A program made the position numbers and the translations under genes. Below the pieces are notes generated by a model. The model searched no databases. It was given only the letters and a program-made list of their open reading frames with translations, and was not told the DNA's origin. DNA of 11,581 nt, taken from JBIIUJ01 sp044340025 (GTDB lineage Bacteria; Pseudomonadota; Alphaproteobacteria; Caulobacterales; Aquidulcibacteraceae). The DNA lies in contig JBIIUJ010000082.1 of NCBI GenBank assembly GCA_044340025.1, positions 1-11,581 of the forward strand. Direction: 5' to 3'. Each line of letters opens with the position of its first letter. Within the stretch, counting starts at the first letter, position 1. Shown one piece after another: positions 1 through 7,216 of this stretch.

Positions 1-1
1 C

Positions 2-2050
2 ACGGTGAACGCGCTGGAGCGCATCGTGCCGGGGCTGGAAGTGGAAAGCCAGTTCGGCACGGGCCAGCCCAGCTTCTCGCTGCGCGGGATCGGGTTCCGC
101 GACTACGCCACCAACAACGCGCCCACCGTGGGCGTCTATGTGGATGAGGTCTCCTATCCCTATCCGGTGATGACGCAGGGCGTGCTGTTCGACATCGACC
201 GGGTGGAGGTGCTGCGCGGGCCGCAGGGCACGCTCTATGGCCGCAACACCACCGGCGGCGCGATCAACATCTTCTCCAACCAGCCGACCGAGGAGTTCGA
301 CGCCGGCTTCTCCGCGGAATACGGCAATTACGACGCCTTCCGGGCGGAAGGCTTTGTATCCGGCGCCTTCTCCGACGCGGTCGCCGGCCGGCTGGCCTTC
401 ACCACCGCCCAGGGCGGCGCCTGGCAGGTGAACCGCGAGACGCAGGCCGAGCTTGGCGACAAGGACATCTTCGCGGTGCGCGGCATCCTGGAGGTGGACG
501 TCTCCGACGCGCTGGAGCTTTACATCAACCTGCACGGCTATCGCGATCAGTCCGACGGACTGGGCCAGCGCCTGTTCAAGAACCTGACCGCCCTGACCCC
601 GGCGCCGCGTCATGCGAGCCAGCGCCTGACGGGCTGGGGCGCGTCGCCAATCTTTGCGGCCGCCAACGGCTTCCGGGCCGACCAGAAACCGTTCCGCGAC
701 AATGAGGGCTTCGGCGGCAGCCTGAAGGCCGAGCTGGAAGTGGGCGAGCTGGAGCTGGTCTATATCGGCGCGCGCGAAACGCTCGACCGTCGTGAATACA
801 ACGACTTCGATGGCGTCGCCGCCGGGATCGCCGGCACCTACTTCATTTCCGACATCACCGTCACGAGCCACGAGCTGCGCATCCAGCCCGACGACGCGAG
901 CGAGACCTTCAACTGGGTCGCCGGCGTGTTCTATGGCGAGGAAGAACTCGACGAGCTCTATCGCTCCGACTTCGGGACAAGCTTCGGGGCCGGCTTCTCC
1001 GACGTGCGCACCCCCTATCAACAGGAAGTGCAGACGCTGGGCGTGTTCGGTCAGGCCGACATCCAGATCATGCCGAAGGCGCGCCTGACAGTCGGGCTGC
1101 GCTATGAGGATGAAGACCGCGATCTGAAAAACCTCGGCACCTTCGCCAATTGCTGCGGCACGCTGAACTTCGCCAATGGCTCCACCACGGGCCAGCGGGA
1201 GAACCGCTCCATCTCGATGCAGGAATGGTCCGGCCGGCTGGGGATCGACTATCGCCTCTCCGACACGGTCCTGGCCTACGCCTCGATCAGCCGGGGCGTG
1301 AAGTCGGGCGGCTTCACCGCCTACAACACGCTCGACAGCCGCGCGGTCGATCCGTTCGAGAACGAAGAGGTCATCGCCTATGAGGCGGGCTTCAAATCCG
1401 ACCTGCTGAACGACACATTGCGCCTGAACGGCGCGGTTTTCTTCTACGATTACAAGAACCAGCAGCTGCAGACGAGCATCCTGGCCACCAATCCGGTCGC
1501 CATCGTCGGCCGCATCGGCAATGTGCCGAAGAGCGAGATCTGGGGCTGGGAACTCGAAGCGGTGTTTGCGCCGCTCGATGGGCTCACCATCACCCAGGCG
1601 CTCGGCTACAAGGAAGGCGAGTTCAAGGAATTCCGCGAGATAAACACCGCCGTGCCCCTGGCGCAGCAGCCGGCGTTTGTGAACCGCGCGGGCGAGAGCC
1701 TTGGTCTGCCGGGCTGGTCCTATTCCGGCGAGGTCGCCTACGCCGGCGCCCTGACCGAGAGCTACAATTGGCGCGGCTCGGTGGACTGGAGCTACCGCGA
1801 CGACACGCTGCCGCCGCTGCTGAAGCTGCTCGGCGGGCCGACCTATACAGTCCAGAGCTATTGGCTGGTCAATGCCGCCGTGGCCGTCTCGCGCGAGGGC
1901 GCGCCCTGGGAAGTGGGCCTGTGGGCGCGCAACATCTGGGACGAGGACTATGATCTGACCCGCAACTTCTTCGCCGGGCCGGACGTGTCGCCCATCGCAG
2001 CGCCAGGTCAGCCGCGCACCTTCGGCGTGCGCTTCAGCTACAAGCGCTGA
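2..2050 (+). CDS. TonB-dependent outer-membrane receptor (5' end outside window)
   Basis: This is an outer-membrane beta-barrel transporter that takes up a ligand using TonB-ExbBD energy. The frame is open from the first bases, and the signal peptide, TonB box and start of the plug are missing, so the true start lies upstream; an in-frame GTG at 5 is not the real start. About 681 residues are visible, against roughly 750-800 for complete family members. The plug's end is clear: a VPGL segment near residue 8, SLRGIG near 25, and the hallmark LRGPQGTLYGRNTTGGAINI at about 70-89. The rest has alternating, aromatic-rich barrel strands with acidic loops, ending in GVRFSYKR. Two adjacent cysteines (about 383-384) fall in a probable surface loop. 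The style is that of the alphaproteobacterial iron-complex/sugar-type receptors. The ligand cannot be told from sequence. A strong terminator follows directly, so the gene ends its own transcript. Confidence 0.95.
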   Translation, partial: TVNALERIVPGLEVESQFGTGQPSFSLRGIGFRDYATNNAPTVGVYVDEVSYPYPVMTQGVLFDIDRVEVLRGPQGTLYGRNTTGGAINIFSNQPTEEFDAGFSAEYGNYDAFRAEGFVSGAFSDAVAGRLAFTTAQGGAWQVNRETQAELGDKDIFAVRGILEVDVSDALELYINLHGYRDQSDGLGQRLFKNLTALTPAPRHASQRLTGWGASPIFAAANGFRADQKPFRDNEGFGGSLKAELEVGELELVYIGARETLDRREYNDFDGVAAGIAGTYFISDITVTSHELRIQPDDASETFNWVAGVFYGEEELDELYRSDFGTSFGAGFSDVRTPYQQEVQTLGVFGQADIQIMPKARLTVGLRYEDEDRDLKNLGTFANCCGTLNFANGSTTGQRENRSISMQEWSGRLGIDYRLSDTVLAYASISRGVKSGGFTAYNTLDSRAVDPFENEEVIAYEAGFKSDLLNDTLRLNGAVFFYDYKNQQLQTSILATNPVAIVGRIGNVPKSEIWGWELEAVFAPLDGLTITQALGYKEGEFKEFREINTAVPLAQQPAFVNRAGESLGLPGWSYSGEVAYAGALTESYNWRGSVDWSYRDDTLPPLLKLLGGPTYTVQSYWLVNAAVAVSREGAPWEVGLWARNIWDEDYDLTRNFFAGPDVSPIAAPGQPRTFGVRFSYKR

Positions 2051-2059
2051 GGATCGCAG

Positions 2060-2092
2060 CGCCCCCGCCGGCTGCTGGCGGCGGGGGCGTTT
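2060..2092 (+). terminator. Rho-independent terminator after the TonB-dependent receptor
   Basis: An 11-bp perfect GC stem (2060-2070 pairing with 2079-2089) with an 8-base loop is followed by TTT. It begins 10 bases after the receptor stop codon. The T tract is short, as is common in GC-rich genomes. It separates the receptor from the cupin gene at 2125. Confidence 0.8.
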
Positions 2093-2124
2093 CGCGCCGG
2101 GCGCAAAGCGGCTATCGCAGCGCC

Positions 2125-2439
2125 ATGAAAGTCGTGCGCGCCGGGCAGGCGCAGTTCGCCCCGATCGGCTGGGAAGGCATCGAGAAGGCCGTGCTCTGGC
2201 GCGAGGGTCTGACCTGCGCCTTCGAGATGTTTCGCCTGCCGGCCGGCTCCACCTACCCCGAGCATGGCCACCGCCACTGGGAGGCGATGTATATCCTCTC
2301 CGGACGGATCGAGATGGACGGCGCAGATTACGCCGCCGGCGACTTCCTGTTTACCACGCCCGGCGAGACCCATGCGGTGCGGATGATCGAGGATACGGTG
2401 GCTCTGTTCGGCTTCGGCCAGGACCCCGACCGCGCCTGA
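2125..2439 (+). CDS. Small single-domain cupin protein
   Basis: This is a 104-residue single cupin barrel. Motif 1 shows the metal ligands H47, H49 and E53 (PEHGHRHWEAMYILSG), with an extra H51. Motif 2 is GDFLFTTPGETH, with P79, G80 and H83 as the fourth ligand. A complete 3-His/1-Glu set suggests that it binds a divalent metal. Stand-alone cupins of this size include dioxygenases, isomerases and sensor proteins, so the reaction is not predictable. The ATG at 2125 has no good Shine-Dalgarno. A GCTATC hexamer at 2111-2116 lies so close that, if it is a -10 box, the mRNA would be nearly leaderless. The gene runs toward the oxygenase at 2452, with only 12 bases between the two stop codons. A shared role with that oxygenase is possible but not shown. 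Confidence 0.85.
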   Translation: MKVVRAGQAQFAPIGWEGIEKAVLWREGLTCAFEMFRLPAGSTYPEHGHRHWEAMYILSGRIEMDGADYAAGDFLFTTPGETHAVRMIEDTVALFGFGQDPDRA

Positions 2440-2451
2440 GACCAGCCCGGT

Positions 2452-3384
2452 TCAGGCCAGCTTGATCTCGCGCAGGCGCTCTTTCAGGAACTCGTCGGCC
2501 GTGATCGGCTCGTGATAGCGGTTGGGCCTTTCGGGCGAGACGCACGATGGCAGGCTCTCGATCAGCACATCCGGGTTGAAGTGCAGGAAAAACGGCATGG
2601 AATAGCGCGGCAGGTGCGCGCGCTCCGGCGCCGGGTTCACCACGCGGTGGGTGGTGGACGGCAGGCGGTGATTGGTCAGCCGCTGCAGCATGTCGCCGAT
2701 GTTCACCACCAGGGCCCCCTCGGGCGGCTTCACATCGAGCCAGCTTCCATCCCGATCGAGCAGCTGGAGCCCCGCCTCCTCCGCGCCGAGCAGCAAGGTA
2801 ATGACATTGATGTCTTCATGCGCGCCGGCCCGCACCCCGTCCGCCGGACCGGGGATAGGCGGGTAGTGCAACAGGCGCAGGATGGAGTTTCCGGCGTCCA
2901 CCTTGTCGGCGAAATAGTCGGGATCGAGGTCGAGGAAGCGCGCGATGGCGCGCAGGATCCGCCCGCCCAGCGCGTCCATCGCGGTGAAAAGGCCGCCGAT
3001 CGCGGGCTCGAAGTCCGGCGTCTCGATGGGCCAGAGATTGTCGGGCATGAAGGCGCGATAGGGGTGGCCCGGCGGCAGCGTGCGCCCGGCATGCCAGAAT
3101 TCCTTCAGGTCCGGCGCGGCATGGTCCTTGGCGGTCTCCACCTTGAAGGGCGTGTAGCCGCGCTGGCCGGCCCCGCCAGGCACGGCATAGGCGCGCTTGG
3201 TCGCCTCCGGCAACGCGAAGAAGGCCTTTGTGGCGGCCTGCGCGCGATCGATCAGGGCAGGGTCGATGCCGTGGTCGGACACGACGGCAAACCCCCACCG
3301 CTCGTAGGCGGCGCCGAGCGCGGCGGCGAACCCTTCGAAGTCGACGTCGAAGCGGGCCATGGAAATCGGTTGGGACAAGGGCAT
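2452..3384 (-). CDS. Isopenicillin N synthase-like 2-oxoglutarate/Fe(II)-dependent oxygenase
   Basis: This is a 310-residue non-heme iron oxygenase of the IPNS/2OG-FeII superfamily. The N-terminal part (about 15-120) matches the DIOX_N module, with YERWGFAVVSDHGI at 27-40. The C-terminal jelly roll holds the iron triad H189-x-D191 (AGAHEDINVITLLLG) and H246 (STTHRVVNP). The RxS pair that binds the 2-oxoglutarate carboxylate is R260/S262 (PRYSMPFFLHFNPD). All catalytic positions are intact and the length is normal. Bacterial members oxidise amino acids, small acids or secondary metabolites. No nonribosomal synthetase is nearby, so true penicillin synthesis is unlikely. I chose the ATG at 3384; an ATG at 3360 would remove eight residues and is also possible. 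It is divergent from the VOC gene at 3461 and convergent with the cupin. Confidence 0.93.
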   Translation of the reverse strand: MPLSQPISMARFDVDFEGFAAALGAAYERWGFAVVSDHGIDPALIDRAQAATKAFFALPEATKRAYAVPGGAGQRGYTPFKVETAKDHAAPDLKEFWHAGRTLPPGHPYRAFMPDNLWPIETPDFEPAIGGLFTAMDALGGRILRAIARFLDLDPDYFADKVDAGNSILRLLHYPPIPGPADGVRAGAHEDINVITLLLGAEEAGLQLLDRDGSWLDVKPPEGALVVNIGDMLQRLTNHRLPSTTHRVVNPAPERAHLPRYSMPFFLHFNPDVLIESLPSCVSPERPNRYHEPITADEFLKERLREIKLA

Positions 3385-3402
3385 CAGTCTGATCCGGGAG
3401 CT

Positions 3403-3429
3403 TTGTGGGCGTGCAGCGCGTGCTAGACT
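3403..3429 (+). promoter_or_regulatory. Candidate sigma-70-type promoter for the VOC gene
   Basis: TTGTGGG (3403-3409) and GCTAGACT (3422-3429) are separated by 12 bases. They resemble the Caulobacter housekeeping consensus TTGACGS-N10-14-GCTANAWC, matching 5 of 7 and 6 of 8 positions. The element lies in the 76-base gap between divergent genes and would give a 5' leader of about 25 bases that includes the ribosome binding site. This is a prediction from pattern only. Confidence 0.45.
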
Positions 3430-3447
3430 CCGCGTGGGCGGTCCGAA

Positions 3448-3456
3448 AGAGGGGGA
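3448..3456 (+). promoter_or_regulatory. Ribosome binding site fixing the VOC gene start
   Basis: A purine-rich AGAGGGGGA run ends 4 bases before the GTG at 3461. It is the only good Shine-Dalgarno upstream of this frame. It supports GTG over the ATG at 3359, which would overlap the divergent oxygenase gene and place the Tat motif about 40 residues inside the protein. Confidence 0.6.
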
Positions 3457-3460
3457 AGCT

Positions 3461-4459
3461 GTGGCGCATGGTCTGATCTCGCGTCGGATGGCGGTTTTGG
3501 GCCTTGCGGGCGCGCCCGCCGCCGTTGGGGCGCAGGCAGGCCCCGGCTTGGGCGCCTGGCGCGAGATGCTGGGCGTGGTGGGCGACCTGAAGGCGGCCGC
3601 ACAATTCTGGACCGGCGTGGCGCGCTGGCGTGCGGGTCCGCGCCGCCGGCTGGACGCCGCCAGCGCCGCCCTTCTGGGCCTGCCGCCAGGCGCGCTGGTT
3701 CAGGCGTTTTCGCCCGAGGGGCGGGGCGGCGAAGGCGGCGTGCGGCTTGTGGAACAGCCGGCTGCGCCGGCGCCGCGCGCGCTCGCCATGGCCTGGGATA
3801 CAGGCGGCTGGTTTTCGCTGATGGTGCGCAGCCAGAACGTGGCCCGCGATCTCGCCCGCGCGCTGGCGCAGGGCTGGAGCGCGTTCTCGGAGCCCTATGA
3901 GTTTGCGTTCGGTCCGGTGCGCCTTCGCAACGTCATCCTGCGCAGCCCGGACGGCGCCCATGTGGCCGTCTACGAGCGCCTAAGCCCGCGCGCGACGGAC
4001 GTGCCGGCGGAAGGCTTCGGGCCGGCCTGGAACGCCATGGCCACGGTGCGCGATCGCCGCCGGGCGCAGGCGTTTCTCGCGGGCCTCGGCTTTGCCACCG
4101 TGCAGGAGGGCGCTTTCGCCGACCCGGCCCCCGCGCTGAACAATTTCGCGATCCCACAGAGCCTCGCCCCCAGCGTGGCGCGCGACTTCGCCATCATGGC
4201 CCCCGCCGGGGCGGATCCCGCGATCGGCCGGGTGGAACTGATGCAGCTTCAGGGCTTTGCGGGGGGTGATCTCGCCGGCGTCGCACAGGCGCCACAGCGG
4301 GGCTGGGCGGGGCCGGTTTATCCAGCCGACACGCTTGCGGGGCTCGGGGCGGCCATGGGGCGCGCCGGCGCGCTGGGCATGCTCGAATGGGGCGCTGGGC
4401 CCGCCCTCGGCCTGCGCACGCCGGACGGCGCAGACCTCTGGTTCGCCATCAGGCGTTAA
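3461..4459 (+). CDS. VOC (glyoxalase/bleomycin-resistance fold) protein with probable Tat signal
   Basis: This is a 332-residue protein when started at the GTG at 3461. The N-terminus ISRRMAVLGLAGAPAAVGAQA (5-26) has twin arginines (R8, R9), a moderately hydrophobic stretch and a small-residue AQA end, as in a Tat signal peptide; it could instead be an uncleaved anchor. The body reads as four beta-alpha-beta-beta-beta modules, that is two VOC domains. Modules start near 32 (WREMLGVVGDLKAAAQFWTG), 108 (FSLMVRSQNVARDLARALAQ), 180 (WNAMATVRDRRRAQAFLAGL) and 282, with typical LRSPDGAHVAVYE and LRTPDGADLWFAIRR strand ends. The metal-ligand pattern of classical glyoxalases is not obvious, so catalysis is uncertain. 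The gene is divergent from the 2OG oxygenase. The fold is fairly clear and the function unknown. Confidence 0.8.
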   Translation: MAHGLISRRMAVLGLAGAPAAVGAQAGPGLGAWREMLGVVGDLKAAAQFWTGVARWRAGPRRRLDAASAALLGLPPGALVQAFSPEGRGGEGGVRLVEQPAAPAPRALAMAWDTGGWFSLMVRSQNVARDLARALAQGWSAFSEPYEFAFGPVRLRNVILRSPDGAHVAVYERLSPRATDVPAEGFGPAWNAMATVRDRRRAQAFLAGLGFATVQEGAFADPAPALNNFAIPQSLAPSVARDFAIMAPAGADPAIGRVELMQLQGFAGGDLAGVAQAPQRGWAGPVYPADTLAGLGAAMGRAGALGMLEWGAGPALGLRTPDGADLWFAIRR

Positions 4460-4497
4460 CGCAACCGCGCTATCGCTCGCACTATCCGGACTGCATC

Positions 4498-4881
4498 ATG
4501 CTGTTTCTTCTGAACGATACGATTTTCGAGCTTGGCGGCGCGCACGCCCTCGCCGCGCGTCTGGTCCCGCCTGGCCGCCGGCTGGTCGATATACGGCTGA
4601 TGGAAGCCATCGGCATCGCCCAGACAGCCTTCTTCGAAGACCCCGCCTTCTACCGGGCCAACGGCGATCTGGCGCGCGCCTGCTGCTGGTTGCTGGCCGC
4701 GCACAACGACATCACCGGCGCGCTCTTTCTCAAGCCCGCCGCAGCCAGGGGGCCGGCCAACGTGACCTGGCGAATGGCGTCGGTCTCGTTCCCCACCCTC
4801 GGCGGCCTGATGGCGCGCCAGCGCGAGGGGAGACTGACGGCTGCAGACGTCAATCAGTCGGTCTGGCTGAAGGCGGCTTGA
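4498..4881 (+). CDS. Conserved-looking hypothetical protein, 127 residues
   Basis: I do not recognise this protein. It begins MLFLLNDTIFELG and appears to be a compact soluble alpha/beta protein. A short hydrophobic N-terminal strand is followed by helices (about 14-22, 32-45 and 50-68), a Cys-Cys pair at about 61-62 (ARACCWLLAAHNDITGALF), a central segment rich in small residues, and a C-terminal LTAADVNQSVWLKAA. There is no signal peptide, convincing membrane span or known catalytic motif. The ATG at 4498 was chosen because the sequence upstream in this frame belongs to the VOC coding region. No Shine-Dalgarno is visible; a CTATCC hexamer at 4482-4487 could be a -10 box giving an almost leaderless transcript. 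The aldehyde dehydrogenase gene starts 31 bases downstream on the same strand, so the two may be co-transcribed. Codon use matches its neighbours, supporting a real gene. Confidence 0.7.
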   Translation: MLFLLNDTIFELGGAHALAARLVPPGRRLVDIRLMEAIGIAQTAFFEDPAFYRANGDLARACCWLLAAHNDITGALFLKPAAARGPANVTWRMASVSFPTLGGLMARQREGRLTAADVNQSVWLKAA

Positions 4882-4912
4882 TCGCGGCAGGCGGCGCGCG
4901 CAAAGCTCGCCC

Positions 4913-6349
4913 ATGATGCAAAGTCCTGTCGACCAAATGTTCATCGCGGGGGCGTGGCGGCCATCCCGCGAGACGCTCCCGCTCGAAAATCCCTCCACCG
5001 GGGAAGCCATCGGCGCGATCGCGCGCGCAAGCGCAGCAGACGTCGATGCGGCGGTCGAGGCCGCGCGGCGGGCGGTTGACGGCACCTGGGGCGCGCTCGC
5101 GCCGCTGGAGCGGGGACGGATGCTTGCCCGCATGGGCGAGATCGTGCTGCGCGAGGCCGACGCGCTCGCCGCGCTGGAGGCCAAGGATGTGGGCAAGCCG
5201 CTGCGCCAGGCCCGCGCAGACGCCGTGGCCCTGGCCCGCTATCTCGAGTTTTACGCCGGCGCGGTCGACAAGCTCCACGGCCAGACCATTCCCTACCCGG
5301 CCGATCACACCGTCTATACGCTGCGCGAGCCGCACGGCGTCACCGGCCACATCATCCCCTGGAATTATCCCATGCAGATCCTTGGCCGGTCGGTGGGCGC
5401 AGCCCTGGCGGCGGGCAATTCCTGCGTGGTCAAGCCTGCCGAGGAGGCCTGCCTGACCGCTCTGGCGCTCGGCGCGATCGCGGTGGAAGCGGGCTTGCCG
5501 GCCGGTGCGCTCAACATCGTGCCGGGGCTCGGCGAAGAGGCCGGCGCCGCGCTCGCCGCCCATCCCGGCGTGGATCACCTCTCCTTCACCGGATCAAACA
5601 CCGTGGGCACGCTCGTGCAGGCCGCCGCCGCCGCCCATGTCGCGCCCGTGACGCTGGAACTGGGCGGCAAGTCGCCCCAGATCGTGTTTGCAGACGCCGA
5701 TCTTGAGCGCGCCCTGCCCTTCCTGCTCAACGCCGGCATCCAGAATGCGGGGCAGACGTGTTCGGCCGCCTCGCGCCTGCTGATCCAGCGCCCGGTGTAT
5801 GACGCGGTGCTGGAGGCGCTGGCCGCGCGCTATCGTGCGTTGGTCGCGGCCCCGGCTATCGCGGACCGCGATCTCGGCCCGCTGATCTCGAGCAAGCAGA
5901 AGGCCCTCGTGGAGGGTTTCTTCGCCGACGCTGGCGATCTGACGCTGGCTGCGGAAGGCATGATTGCGCCGGATGCGCCTGCCGGCGGGCATTATGTGGC
6001 CGCCCGGCTCTATCGCGACGTCCCGCCCAGCCACAGGCTGGCGCAAGAGGAGATCTTCGGCCCGGTTCAGGTCGCCATCCCCTTCGACAGCGAGGAGGAA
6101 GCCGTCGCCATCGCCAATTCCACAGGCTTCGGCCTTGTTGCGGGCGTCTGGACGCGTGATGGCGGCCGCCAGATGCGGATGGCGCGGCGGCTGCGGGCGG
6201 GGCAGGTGTTTCTCAACACCTATGGCGCAGGCGGCGGCGTGGAGCTGCCCTTTGGCGGGGTCGGCAAGTCCGGACACGGGCGGGAGAAGGGATTCGAGGC
6301 GCTTTATGGGTTCACCACCGTCAAGACCGTGGCGGCCTGGCATGGCTAG
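4913..6349 (+). CDS. NAD(P)-dependent aldehyde dehydrogenase
   Basis: This is a 478-residue, full-length member of the ALDH superfamily, which oxidises an aldehyde to the carboxylate in the cytoplasm. It shows the oxyanion asparagine in PWNYP (N151), the cofactor-binding lysine in VVKPAEE (K174), the FTGSNTVG nucleotide loop at 225-232, the general-base glutamate in LELGGKSP (E249) and the catalytic cysteine in GQTCSAA (C283). EEIFGP (379-384) and a C-terminal LPFGGVGKSGHGREKG block are also present. The style resembles the betaine-aldehyde/gamma-aminobutyraldehyde type, but the substrate cannot be fixed. Two tandem ATGs (4913 and 4916) are possible starts and neither has a strong Shine-Dalgarno. 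The gene lies 31 bases after the 127-residue gene. It is followed by a 138-base gap holding a palindromic element and then an SDR gene, a pairing that suggests stepwise alcohol-to-acid oxidation. Confidence 0.97.
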   Translation: MMQSPVDQMFIAGAWRPSRETLPLENPSTGEAIGAIARASAADVDAAVEAARRAVDGTWGALAPLERGRMLARMGEIVLREADALAALEAKDVGKPLRQARADAVALARYLEFYAGAVDKLHGQTIPYPADHTVYTLREPHGVTGHIIPWNYPMQILGRSVGAALAAGNSCVVKPAEEACLTALALGAIAVEAGLPAGALNIVPGLGEEAGAALAAHPGVDHLSFTGSNTVGTLVQAAAAAHVAPVTLELGGKSPQIVFADADLERALPFLLNAGIQNAGQTCSAASRLLIQRPVYDAVLEALAARYRALVAAPAIADRDLGPLISSKQKALVEGFFADAGDLTLAAEGMIAPDAPAGGHYVAARLYRDVPPSHRLAQEEIFGPVQVAIPFDSEEEAVAIANSTGFGLVAGVWTRDGGRQMRMARRLRAGQVFLNTYGAGGGVELPFGGVGKSGHGREKGFEALYGFTTVKTVAAWHG

Positions 6350-6380
6350 AGGTCTGAACCCTGGGCTTGAAGGCGGTCGC

Positions 6381-6467
6381 ATCGCTCCGGCGAAGGCCGG
6401 GGCCCAGTGGCCCAAACACGCACGTTTCGACCTGGCTCCCGCCCTGCGCCGGAAGCGGGCGGGTTTG
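6381..6467. repeat. Degenerate REP-like palindromic element between ALDH and SDR genes
   Basis: Two GC hairpins sit in the 138-base gap. The first is CCGGC-GAAG-GCCGG (6387-6400) followed by GGCCCAGTGG. This layout recalls the CCGGCGAAGGCCGG...CCAG repeats common between genes of many alphaproteobacteria. The second is CCCGCCC (6438-6444) pairing with GGGCGGG (6457-6463), followed by TTTG. The second could also act as a weak terminator or attenuator ahead of the SDR gene. Only one copy lies in the window, so its repeat nature rests on resemblance to known families. Confidence 0.5.
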
Positions 6468-6471
6468 TCAT

Positions 6472-6479
6472 GGAAAGGA
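6472..6479 (+). promoter_or_regulatory. Ribosome binding site deciding the SDR start
   Basis: GGAAAGGA lies 8 bases before the ATG at 6488. An upstream ATG at 6470 overlaps this site, and an open extension to 6407 only translates the palindromic element. The ATG at 6488 also places the nucleotide-binding strand at the expected distance from the N-terminus. Confidence 0.65.
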
Positions 6480-6487
6480 CGCCGCCC

Positions 6488-7216
6488 ATGCGCCTGATCG
6501 CCAAGACAGCCCTCGTGACGGGGGGCGCATCGGGCTTTGGCGCGGGCATCGCGCGGCGCTTCGTCGAGGAGGGGGCCACCGTCTGGATTGCAGACCGCAA
6601 TGCGGCGCTGGCGGAAGCGTTCGCCGCCGAGATCGGCGCGCGCTGGGTGGCGGCTGATGTGTCCGACCGCGAAGGCGTCGCGGCCATGGCTGCAAAGACC
6701 GGCGCCATCGACATCCTGGTCAACAACGCCGGCATCGGCCATCCGCCCGCGCCGCTCGACAGTGTGAGCGAAGAGACGTTCGACGCGCTCTTCGCGGTCA
6801 ATGCAAAAAGCGTCTATCTGACCGCGCGCGCCTATGTGCCGGCCATGAAGGCGCAGCGCAGGGGCGCCATCCTGAATGTCGCGTCCACAGGCGGGGTCAG
6901 CCCCCGGCCCAATCTGTGCTGGTATAACGCCTCCAAGGGCTGGATGATCACCGCCACCCGCGCCATGGCGGTGGAACTGGCGCCGTTTGGGGTGCGCGTG
7001 AATGCGATCAATCCAGTGGCGGGCGAAACCCCGCTTCTGGCCACCTTCATGGGCGAGGACACGCCCGAGATCCGCGCGAAGTTTCTGGCCAGCATTCCGA
7101 TCGGCCGCTTTTCCACCCCGCAGGACATGGGCGCCGCCGCGCTTTATCTCTGCTCGGACGAGGCGAGCATGGTGACCGGCGTGGCGCTGGAGGTGGACGG
7201 GGGCCGCTGCATATGA
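6488..7216 (+). CDS. SDR-family NAD(P)-dependent oxidoreductase (FabG-like)
   Basis: This is a classical short-chain dehydrogenase/reductase of 242 residues, a normal length for the family. It has the Rossmann glycine motif TGGASGFG (11-18), an acidic residue after strand 2 (D36 in IADRN, favouring NAD over NADP), NNAG (79-82) and the catalytic tetrad N105, S133, Y146 and K150 (YNASK). The C-terminal segment ends VTGVALEVDGGRCI. Close families include 3-oxoacyl-ACP reductases and secondary-alcohol dehydrogenases; the substrate is not determined. I used the ATG at 6488 because of the ribosome binding site before it. The stop codon overlaps the start of the next gene (ATGA), so the SDR and the P1-family hydrolase are probably translationally coupled. 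With the aldehyde dehydrogenase upstream, it may carry out the preceding alcohol oxidation. Confidence 0.95.
   Translation: MRLIAKTALVTGGASGFGAGIARRFVEEGATVWIADRNAALAEAFAAEIGARWVAADVSDREGVAAMAAKTGAIDILVNNAGIGHPPAPLDSVSEETFDALFAVNAKSVYLTARAYVPAMKAQRRGAILNVASTGGVSPRPNLCWYNASKGWMITATRAMAVELAPFGVRVNAINPVAGETPLLATFMGEDTPEIRAKFLASIPIGRFSTPQDMGAAALYLCSDEASMVTGVALEVDGGRCI

Noticed and set aside
2111..2116. GCTATC as a -10 box for the cupin, giving a leaderless transcript
   Set aside because: There is no acceptable -35 at the right distance, and that region overlaps the upstream terminator. Transcript start data would be needed.
2434..2457. A 6-bp hairpin (GCCTGA/TCAGGC) containing the stop codons of both the cupin and the oxygenase genes
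   Set aside because: The stem is short, with a 12-base loop and no T run on either strand, so it is too weak to call a bidirectional terminator.
3359..3460. N-terminal extension of the VOC gene to an ATG at 3359
   Set aside because: It would overlap the divergent oxygenase start and the predicted promoter, and would bury the Tat motif. The GTG at 3461 has the good ribosome binding site.
2816..3961. A 381-codon minus-strand frame across the oxygenase and VOC genes
   Set aside because: It overlaps two well-supported genes in other frames and has Arg-rich composition without motifs.
6407..6487. Upstream starts for the SDR gene (ATG at 6407 or 6470)
   Set aside because: The extension only translates the palindromic repeat and the Shine-Dalgarno. 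The ATG at 6488 fits both the ribosome binding site and family length.
5594..6742. A 382-codon minus-strand frame under the aldehyde dehydrogenase and SDR genes
   Set aside because: This is an antisense shadow of the ALDH reading frame. It has no domain, ribosome binding site or signal.
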